Source: Portulaca oleracea
Lineage: Eukaryota > Streptophyta > Magnoliopsida > Caryophyllales > Portulacaceae
NCBI GenBank assembly: GCA_029582165.1
Contig: CM055887.1
Coordinates: 14,610,190 to 14,674,189, forward strand
Length of the DNA: 64,000 nucleotides
Reading direction: 5' to 3'
A model generated the notes under the pieces. That model was not told the DNA's origin. It did not search any database and worked only from the letters and a program-made list of their open reading frames with translations. The stretch's first letter is position 1; each line of letters starts with the position of its first letter. The position numbers and the translations under genes were made by a program. Positions 56,723 to 64,000 of the stretch are shown here, piece by piece.

Positions 56723-57374
56723 ATGAGAAGCATCTTGGGAAGATAACTCGAGCACCTTTCATAGGCTCAAGCCGTATTGAAAATGAAGCTGCGCAGGGTG
56801 GATGATGACAAGCTCGTCATTCTTAGAGGCACACACCCTGTTCCGATGATTGCGGAGAAAGACAGCAAAGGTGGCCTTGCCCCAATTCCAATGGCGCACG
56901 TTTTCGAAATTCAGCAGGTTTTCTATTCAGGACAAGCTAACATTGTCACCACGGTTAGCCAAAATGGTGGAGGCGATGAAGTATGTCAAGAATATGAAAC
57001 GTCATTGATGGAGCGTAATTAAGGTTCTAGAAGTGGTTATCCTTGATAGCTCGCTCGATTTGGGTATAAGAGAAGTTCACCAGATCTTGACATGGTTGGA
57101 GATGAACTAACACAGGCCCCAGCATGGTCATCACTTCTAGTGGGATTTCCTTGCAAAAGACCACGTTCTAGCCTCCCCAGCAAAGGCCTGTGATCATTGC
57201 GAAGTTGGCAGGGCTGACCATCATCTCACCCACCAGCAGATGAAATGAGTTATTGGTGTTCCAAAATCTCTCTTCCAAGGCTCTACCTAAAACTCGACAG
57301 GTCTCGCAGTCCCATGCAAGCATGTAAGCCCAAAATGAAGCAAAACTAGACTCCACCTTTAGGGGACGCTTCAT
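56440..57374 (-). pseudogene. Antisense plant mobile domain (PMD)-like gene in Tat2
   Basis: The minus strand from 57374 reads FWNTNNSFHLLVGEMMVSPA and NFAMITGLCWGG. This is the PMD pattern of a HL..GEM..tl.d...i.GL block. After a frame shift come VVFCKEIPLEVMTM, VNFSYTQIERAIKDNHF, NVRHWNWGKATFAVFLRNH and KTWAYKYIRPL, matching the W.WG.a.la.l and WA.eyi blocks. Stops are frequent, and a GA microsatellite (about 56641-56715) sits inside. PMD proteins are plant proteins of largely unknown role found both as host genes (MAIN/MAIL family) and in retrotransposons. Confidence 0.6.
56641..56715. repeat. (GA)n microsatellite
   Basis: It is a nearly pure GA run of about 75 bp. The Ser-Leu repeat ORF on the minus strand is a product of the repeat. 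Confidence 0.95.
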
Positions 57375-57379
57375 GTTCC

Positions 57380-58800
57380 CATATGTTTCAAAGAGTCTTC
57401 CTAGAAATGCAAAAAATGGGGGCTAAGTATATAAGATATAAACAAATGGTACCAAGAAGCTACACTAGCTAGGCCCATGTTGTCCCAGGATGATCCTGGC
57501 ACCATGGGCCAAAACAAGCAAGTGAAGGGGAATAAAAAGAAAAAAAAACAACATAGGTTGCCTGGCCTTGCCAACAGCCCATGGGTCCGGCCAAATTTGT
57601 GGCCCCAATAAAAAAAGGGGGGGTTAAATGTCACCAAGGTCGTCTGGCCTTGCCATGGCAAAAGCCCATGTGTCTGGCCCAATCCGTGACCTAGTACAAA
57701 TGAGAGAGCAACGTAGGACGTTTGGCGTTCCCATTGCCAGAAGCCCATCTCACAAGCCCGATGCATGAAACTAACAACCCAGAAGGAAAGAAAAAAAACA
57801 TGCGTAGGCCATTTGGCATACACTTCAATATAGGCCGAAAATTTGGGCCCGACGAGAGGAAGGGTCGGCCTAGATGCTTTCAAAAGCCACCTGGCCTTCC
57901 CTAAGGTCATGGGTCAAGGGCTTTTCGATCTGAAATAGAGATACGGGGCCATGGGTCAACACAAGTCAAATTTCTAACCTAAAATTCTTTCCTAAAGGGT
58001 GCAAATTAGCTAAATCGATAAGAAATTATAGAATCCATAAATTCTACTTGCACTTTTAACGCTAAGAAATGGAATATGAGGAAGTCTTGAGACTTACCTT
58101 AACATGCAAATAGTGATACCACACATGGTTCCAAGAACAGACAAGAAGCTTTGATGGATCAGACTGAAGTCCCAAAGCAAAATTCCGTCACGAGGCCGCC
58201 TCATGTGGCCAATCCGCCGCTTGAGGAAGAGGAGAACTCTAATGAGTCCTTGGTTGCATTTTTGCAAAAATAAAGAAACTCTTGAAAATAAGTATTAGAG
58301 AATAAGAGTTTAAGAAGATTAGAGTGGAAAAGAGTGAATGTGTGAGGAAATGAGGAAGAATGAGGTTGTATTTATAGCAAAGATGGAGGAATGTGAACCA
58401 CCCATTCCCAGACCCGCTTCAAGATGCCAAATGCATCTCATTGGTTCGAAATCCTAACCCTATCCGTTTGTCCCCTATGTAGCTAGCAAGGCTAAACGAC
58501 TTAATTTTGGCCAAGTCAAAAGTCGCAGGCTCCACTAGATTCCTTCGACGAGGAAGAAGAAGAAGAAAACAAAAAGGAGCAACATGCCGTCTAACCTTGG
58601 TGTTGCCCAAGAGGGTATGGGCCTAGCGCAAGCCCACGACGAACCCATAGCAAAATCCTAAGGCCAGACAACCTTGGATTATCCAAAATGGACTAGGGTG
58701 AACGTGAGGGCAAGGCTTTGTGGTTCTTAAACCAACTAGCCATCGGATGGCGATTGGACCCCATTCGGAAAAAGTCTTACGTTTTATTTTGGTTTTCGTG
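57380..58800 (+). other. Tat2 non-coding interior with recurring GGCC motifs
   Basis: There is no coding match. At least seven dispersed copies of a motif like ctggccttgcc...agcccatg lie at about 57560, 57640, 57720, 57800, 57890, 58590 and 58665. Some hold self-complementary cores such as ttgccatggcaa (57650-57661). Confidence 0.55.
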
Positions 58801-58804
58801 CAGG

Positions 58805-59350
58805 GAATCATCATTTACATCAATCAATCTTTTAATCGCCATTAAAAGAGCACCGACATCATCCATCTTTCGATCGCTGTTAAAAGAGCACCGACATCTT
58901 CTGGCTGCCATTAAAAAGCGGTGACATCCATCTTACAGCCGCCATCAAAAGAGCAATGACATCATTCATCTTCCGGTCATCGTTAAAAAAACACCGACAT
59001 CTTCCAGCTGCCATCAAAAGAGCGATAACATCCATCTTCCGGTCGGTATTAAAAAAGCACCGACATAATCCATCTTCCGATCGCTGTTAGAAGAGCACCA
59101 ACATCTTTCAGCTTCCATAAAAAGAGCGCCGACATCCATTTTCCGGTCGCTATTAAAAGAGCACCGACAACATCCACATTCTGGTCACCCTTAAAAGAGT
59201 ACTGACATCATCCACCTTCTGATCGTCGTTAAAAGAGCACTGACATAATCTTCAAGCCACCATTAAAAGAGCGCCGACATCCATCTTCTAGTCGCCGTTA
59301 AAAAGACTGCCAACGACACCCACTTTCCCGTCGCCATTAAAAAAGCACCA
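58805..59350 (+). repeat. Tat2 tandem array, about 14 units of 30-38 bp
   Basis: Diverged units read acatcatccatcttccgatc followed by gctgttaaaagagcaccg. Longer and shorter unit types partly alternate. It is placed like the 32-bp array of Tat1, just before the polypurine-hairpin and the LTR. Confidence 0.88.
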
Positions 59351-59388
59351 AAATTTTTCATATCGAAAAAGGAAATCAGCACCTCAGG

Positions 59389-59428
59389 CTACTTTGACCT
59401 TCGTCTTATTTAGACTCAATCAAAGTAG
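59389..59428 (+). promoter_or_regulatory. Hairpin overlapping the Tat2 polypurine tract
   Basis: Arms ctactttga (59389-59397) and tcaaagtag (59420-59428) are perfect complements, with a loop sharing tcgtctta and agactc with Tat1. The right arm continues into aggggttctc before the LTR start at 59437. Confidence 0.7.
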
Positions 59429-59436
59429 GGGTTCTC

Positions 59437-60826
59437 TGTAGACACCGAATTTTGTACCGGAAAATACACTGAGGCAAAACTGAGGACAACAAGAAGAATA
59501 AAATAGATTAAAAGTTTCTTTGCTTTTAGCAAATAAAAGCCACCAAGCCAGTAGAACAAGCCCAAAGCAGTGCGAAGGCCCAAAACTGGCTGTGAAAGTC
59601 ATCTGGCCTTTACTGGTCCAATGGCTGTCCCACGCGCGTCACCACGTCACCAATCCACGTGAATGAATAGGCCGTTTGGCCTTCCCCGCTGCCACGTTAG
59701 CCTCGCGCCTTCGCGCAGTCAAAGAATTCCGCGATGTTAGTCTTTGGCGCCGTGGACTTACCAAAAGTCAAAAGCCAAACGACTTTTATGTTGATTAGAA
59801 GCATGAATGGTGGATCATGTCTTGATCCTTCTATCCGAATGCCTCTCCCTCTCACCTATAAATACCCCCACATCTCACCATTCATATCATCAACAATCCT
59901 CCCAAAACCATCCAAGAAACTCTCCCTCTATTCTCTTATTTCTCACACAAAAGTCCCAACATTATCGTCCCACCGATATCGAAATCTAACGTATTGACGT
60001 CGATTTTCTTGCGTCTTTAATCATCTTGCATACTTTGTGTGTAAACAAGGTTAGATTGTTCATTCATCATCATGTAATCTTGTAATTCATTTACGTTATT
60101 CTAGTACATTATTTTGTAAATAATCATTAGATTTGCATGACACGAACATAATATCCCGAAACACTTTTAAACTTCTCCCTGCTCTTTTTCATTTCAATAT
60201 CGGTTCTAGTAGAGTATGTTTTCAAAACAGGCAATTTCGGGAGTTCTTTAACCCTTAGACTTGTAACCATACCCCCGGGCTCGAGATTTGGGTTCATAGG
60301 CCGAAGTTTTTATCATTCTTTCTTTCGTTCGTTGATTTCATTAAATCAACTAGCGACTCCTTTCTATCCTAACTTGCAAAACTAATTTTCATGACTTTCA
60401 TTCTTATTTGACAGGCTGAATCAACATCTCTCCCGGAACCAACACTAAAGAGCAAACCGAGGAGGAAATCAGATAGAGATTGGGGAAGGCCAGACGAGCT
60501 TGCCTTCTCTTTGGCACATTTCCCCAAGCAGTGGGCCTAGAGGTTCAGTGGCCTTGCCCATCCACATGCCATCCAGCCTATGGGTCAGTCTAGTGGCTTC
60601 GACCTTTCCTTTTGGTCATAGTGGGGGTACGAGATCGATGTGGTTTGGCGTTCATGAATCAAAGCAACTGTCCTTAAGTGAGTTTACAAGTTTAAGATAC
60701 TTAAAAAATCGAAGAGTTTTATTAAAAATAAAAGCATCCTTATTTAAGGATTAAGCAACCTTAGTCGGCTCCCAATCACATTTAAGTAGCGCAACAAAAA
60801 AATCAAGAGATTTTTTCCGGGGTGCT
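59437..60826 (+). repeat. Tat2 3' LTR
   Basis: It starts TGTAGACACC, as does the Tat1 3' LTR, and ends ...ccggggtgctaca. It has a TATA-like ctataaatacccc at about 59856, followed by a gtattgacgtcgatt block parallel to gtattgacacttggtgatt in Tat1. An agcgactcc block near 60350 also has a Tat1 counterpart (ggcgactct). After 60826 a LINE frame resumes, which fixes the right end. Confidence 0.8.
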
Positions 60827-61620
60827 ACAAATTCAATTTCTAGCAAAGCTACCTTTTTTCTCAAGAGAGTTATAGGGTTCACTCTAACCACTTAGCCTAT
60901 AGAATGGACAATGCAACATAGAGTAGCTTCAGCCCAAAATTCTCATGGTAAGCGATCCATTGATCAATACGAGAAAGAATAGCAGTATAGGGATCAAAAA
61001 ATTGCTGCTAAAGATGATAGGCAAAGTTCAAGCGACACACAAACTAGGGACGACTATACCACACACATTCAAGCTCAGCCAAAGTTGCAAACTTCATAAG
61101 AACCCAACCAACCCCTAATTTTACAAAGTCCACCATTCATTACTCATTTTTGCAGTCATTTATCATCTTGTTGATAATAAGAGATGAACAGGGTCCCCCC
61201 GCAATTTTGCCACCAAATAGAGATGTGTAAGTTCCTCTAAGGATGAAACAACACCTAAATCAGGAAGAATATATTCATCCTCAACATTGACAGGTGTAGG
61301 GGCAGGATTAGAAGGGGGAAAGGATGAGCTATAGGCGCTGGATGATCTAAATTTTGGGTATAGTGAACCAAAACCCCATGTCGCTCAGAAGAAGGTGGAT
61401 TGAGATTGTTTGTTTGTAAACCAAACCGAAGGTGATTGGAGTGAGAATGATTGGGGGGTGCAGAGGTTCAGTGAGAATGTTTAGGCGGGCTTTGACCCAT
61501 GTTAGCTGTAGAATCCCTATCATGGCTAGGGGATTCAAAGCTGGGAATATTAAAATCAGGCATATCATCATTCTTTGAAGCCGAAGCAATTTAGACAGGC
61601 AAAAAAGGAAAAAGCACAGA
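60827..61620 (-). pseudogene. LINE ORF1 remnant (DUF4283-type RNA-binding domain)
   Basis: On the minus strand: NDDMPDFNIPSFESPSHDRD (about 61570), PPSNPAPTPVNVEDEYILPD, SLEELTHLYLVAKLRGDP, then after a shift MVDFVKLGVGWVLMKFATLA, ECVWYSRP, FFDPYTAILSRIDQWI and, at the Tat2 border, NSLEKKGSFARN. This is the order of DUF4283 in plant L1 ORF1: a VDF/VDY-like block, GW.LMKF, a W.. RPWFV-like block, a FDP block, and then a region like Y.SLREKGRFARI. ORF1 binds LINE RNA. Stops are present. It is cut by the Tat2 LTR, and the rest of the LINE is not seen in the window. Confidence 0.7.
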
Positions 61621-62627
61621 TCGAGACATCGGAGAGGGGCTAATGGTGAGGAGGTAAAGGCAAAAACCAACCAGATAAATAGACCACACAAAGGTACACT
61701 CATCATAAATCAAAGAATCACCGATTAACCAAAATAAACACATGACTAAACCAACCAACCAAATAGGTTAAGGGATAGGTACATAGAACCTTGGTAATGA
61801 CGATCAATCATCCAAGAGACCCAGAAGCCATGAAGAATAGAACATTAACCAATCGAAATAGAATCTAGAATGAACTCATGCAAATTCAAAACAACGAATC
61901 AATTAGTGTCAACATTCAAGGAATCGACCTTAGAAAAAACCAAGGAAAATTAATGAATACAAGTAACGTGGATAAGGACGGTTGGAATGGTGATGCACCA
62001 CCCAGAAAAAACAAGGAACAAAAGAATTGGAAAGTTCCAGATCCCAAAGGAACGAAGGAAACCGATGCAAAATAATTAAGGCAGAGAAATCAGAGAGTCG
62101 GAAACCAAGGGTCAGATAGGGAATTGGTGGTTTAAACCACACAAATCCACCGAAGAATTGACCCAAAAAGCATTCAGTATGGAGATCTACAAGGCCTTCT
62201 GCAGGCAAATAGAAGGGGTGTCAAAACCCAAGAGACAGAGGAAGAAGAAAAGGTGAGAGGGAAATGTACTTGGACCAGGAACACAAGCCGATGACAACCA
62301 TCGACTAGCCAAAAGAGAAACCATGGCTATGGAAGGAGAAGGAGCAAAGAACATCAAAAACAACGATAGAGATGAAGTGACACAAAGGAAAGAGGCAGTT
62401 AGGTAGCCAGAGAGAAAAAAAAAAATCTCTCTTCATTTTTAAATACAAACACCACAAAATATACATATACAGATTAAGAAACAAAATCAAATGGCCAGAT
62501 CAGATGCCAAATGTTACCATAAAAACAAGCGTGAAAGCAAAAAAAAAAATGTTTAAGAAATTAGATCCAACAACAAAAACATATTCACATGGATTAACAA
62601 ATAACCTAAAATCAATATAAAAACTGA
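61621..62627 (-). other. Probable LINE 5' leader, no gene seen
   Basis: It lies upstream of the ORF1 remnant on the minus strand. It includes A-rich runs (62407-62421 and 62539-62551). The short ORFs on either strand lack similarity to known proteins. Where the LINE starts is unclear. Confidence 0.4.
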
Positions 62628-64000
62628 TGTGATAAGTGCATTTTTACCTAAACTTTTATGGAGTTTTGACAGTGGATTAGGGATGATTTTGTTTAAAAAT
62701 GTTGATTTATATCCCAATTTCCATATTACACTTGGTGTTGTTGTTTTTAATGCAAATTTGTAGGAATTGAGGCAAAAACACCAAGATTCCCTCAATTTTT
62801 GGTGAAGACAAGTGCACCAAGAACCTCCTCCAAGTACTACTGAACCGCCAGAAAAATTTCACAAAAATCGGACAAAGGAAAAGCCGGACAGCACCTACTC
62901 CGGACTGCCCGGAGAGGTCCCTCCGGTCCGGAGAGAGAGGAAAATTCACCCTATTGTCTATTTTCGTCTCGCCTTGTGGGGCAAGAAAGATTGTGGTTTT
63001 TCTGGGTTTTTATACTTGGAAAAAGGTAGTTTCTAGGAGAATCCATCCTCTCCTAGCATTCATATTCCATCTCCCTCTCCTCCACATCAAATCAAGAAAA
63101 AACGAAAGGCGAAGATCGAAGCAAAAATTCGACGGAATTTCTACCGGAATCGAAAGACTTGGCGGAATTCTCCTTGAAGATTGCTCCACCCTTTTCATCT
63201 CCTTTTCGTTTTGAGGTTTGAATACCATGTTTAGATATTTCATTGTGTTTTGAATAATTATGAGTGAGTAGATTTTAGTTTTCTAAGGATTTTGCAATAC
63301 CAAAACAATGTTATTTGATTAGAAATTTTTATAGTTTGTACTTGAATTCTCATTTTGAATCAATAGAAAGTTGTGTTCTTCATGTTCATGAGTATTATTT
63401 AAACGCTTGAATACTTATGATTTGAGACTAGCCTAAGAAGTACTGAAATGTGAATTATGAATAATTTGACTATCAACTTTTCTACTTGATTTTGTGAAAT
63501 TTGAGAAAAGACTAGCAAACTAGGGAATTGCTTTGATAATTGGAAAATTGGAGATCTTCAACTTTGATTAACTTGAAAAGCATATGAAAGTTTTTTTTTT
63601 TGAACCAAATATCAATAACTATAAAAGATAGAAACCCATGAGGATACATCAAACATTAAGGGAGTCTACAAGCCACTCAGGTAAGATCCCTCTCAACTAC
63701 ATTGGCCTTCATGACTCAGGCTCCATTGAGTAATGGTATGTGATGCAATGTTTCCTTGTCTGCCTACCCATGACACACTTTTAGCTTTGCTGTTTCTGAG
63801 TTGCAGAACAATGTCTAATAATTAGGTTAATTGAAGTAATTCTATTAAGCATCGAAAGAGCTGTAGAATTCTAATAATGATCGATTCTTGATTCGATTGA
63901 AAGAATAATTGCATAAACTAGGTTTTGATAATCGAATTCATTGCTAAGAAAGCACATCCCTAGAAGTTTTTCCCCATTTGACTAAACCCTAGATTATTTC
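62628..64000 (+). repeat. Partial LTR, cut by the window end
   Basis: A TGTGATAAGTGCATTTTTAC-type start at about 62628-62630 is common in Gypsy (Athila/Tat-like) LTRs. A GC-rich block (62880-62935) contains ctccggactgcccggag (62898-62914) and ctccggtccggag (62921-62933). A tttttatacttgg follows at about 63008. The AT-rich downstream part resembles R/U5. No partner LTR, primer site or target duplication can be seen, so the call is tentative. Confidence 0.5.
63588..63825 (-). mobile_element. Short retroposon or LINE 3'-end fragment inside the partial LTR
   Basis: A T run (63591-63602) marks a possible poly(A) tail on the minus strand. The following approximately 220 bp are less AT-rich than the surroundings and read, on the minus strand, like the last part of a LINE (VGRQGNIASHTITQWSLS). 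No clear target duplication is found. Confidence 0.4.

Larger units (their letters stand above)
52215..60826 (+). mobile_element. Tat2: 3' part of a second Tat/Ogre-like element
   Basis: The 3' LTR (59437-60826) is preceded by a tandem array (58805-59350) and a polypurine-hairpin laid out as in Tat1. Its 5' LTR and primer site are not seen in the window, so the left limit is a guess. The interior has no recognisable sense gag or pol but two decayed antisense genes (52690-53830 and 56440-57374). Recurring ggccttgcc / atgggcc motifs run through the interior and into the LTR (for example 53160, 57560, 57640, 58590 and 59670). It inserted into a minus-strand LINE, whose ORF1 continues at 60827. 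Confidence 0.65.

Noticed and set aside
56543..56755. Ser-Leu repeat protein on the minus strand
   Set aside because: It is the translation of the (GA)n microsatellite.
58805..59350. A CRISPR array or minisatellite gene
   Set aside because: The units are diverged and contiguous without constant repeat and variable spacer structure. Position matches the 3' array of Tat elements.
61347..61706. Minus-strand 119-residue hydrophobic ORF
   Set aside because: The LINE ORF1 match lies in other frames of the same strand. This frame has no similarity.
1..64000. tRNA, rRNA or other structured RNA genes
   Set aside because: I found no cloverleaf or rRNA core sequence by eye. The tRNA-like matches are primer-binding sites of retrotransposons. 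A tRNAscan run would settle this.

Overview
The window is plant nuclear DNA, most likely from an angiosperm with a large, repeat-rich genome. It is AT-rich, and every coding trace I recognise is plant-type: a PLS-class PPR relative, Copia, Athila-like and Ogre/Tat-like LTR retrotransposons, L1-type LINEs with zf-RVT domains, and Mutator-like elements (MULEs). I see no intact host gene, no tRNA or rRNA gene and no prokaryotic feature. The window is best read as nested mobile elements, most of them broken.

Layout. 1-2862: an inverted-repeat element running off the left edge and containing a Pack-MULE with a captured, decayed PPR gene. 2984-3354: a short MULE derivative. 4967-5223: a Stowaway-like MITE. 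6654-7368: a tandem triplication with TA runs. 7368-25330: a minus-strand SIRE-like Copia relic (Copia B) split into three pieces. One break holds a LINE (7686-10487), itself interrupted by a second Pack-MULE (8488-9821). The other break holds a full-length but dead Copia element (Copia A, 11075-25157, target duplication ACTTG), itself interrupted by an Athila-like element (16181-24163, TAGGT). 25321-25722: a 402-bp MULE derivative. 26115-27702: a LINE 3' end.

28667-50163 is a MuDR-like MULE with a 9-bp target duplication (TTTTATTTA) and TIRs of about 370 bp. It carries convergent genes: a GRF zinc-finger ORF on the plus strand, and on the minus strand a transposase that has lost its catalytic core. 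Its right TIR was split by a gag-only Copia element (Copia C, 34962-49872, GAGGA). That element's gag was split in turn by a Tat/Ogre-like element with only a gag remnant (Tat1, 36423-47363, ATTGG).

50526-60826 holds a probable minus-strand Gypsy LTR and a second Tat-like element (Tat2). Tat2 carries antisense PMD/DUF7745-like relics, a tandem array and a 3' LTR at 59437-60826. A minus-strand LINE ORF1 relic follows, and then the left part of another LTR, which runs off the right edge.

The most unusual signal is structural. Five LTR families here each carry their own short palindrome or hairpin in multiple copies: Copia A CAACACGGACCGTGTTG; Copia C TGAGGACCTCA; the Athila-like element GATCGCGCCCGCGATC and GTAGC-type stems; Tat1 ATACC-tetraloop-GGTAT; the right-edge LTR CTCCGG..CCGGAG. 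They cluster in the LTR upstream of the TATA box. They show compensatory stem changes, and the two LTRs of a single element differ by whole hairpin units.
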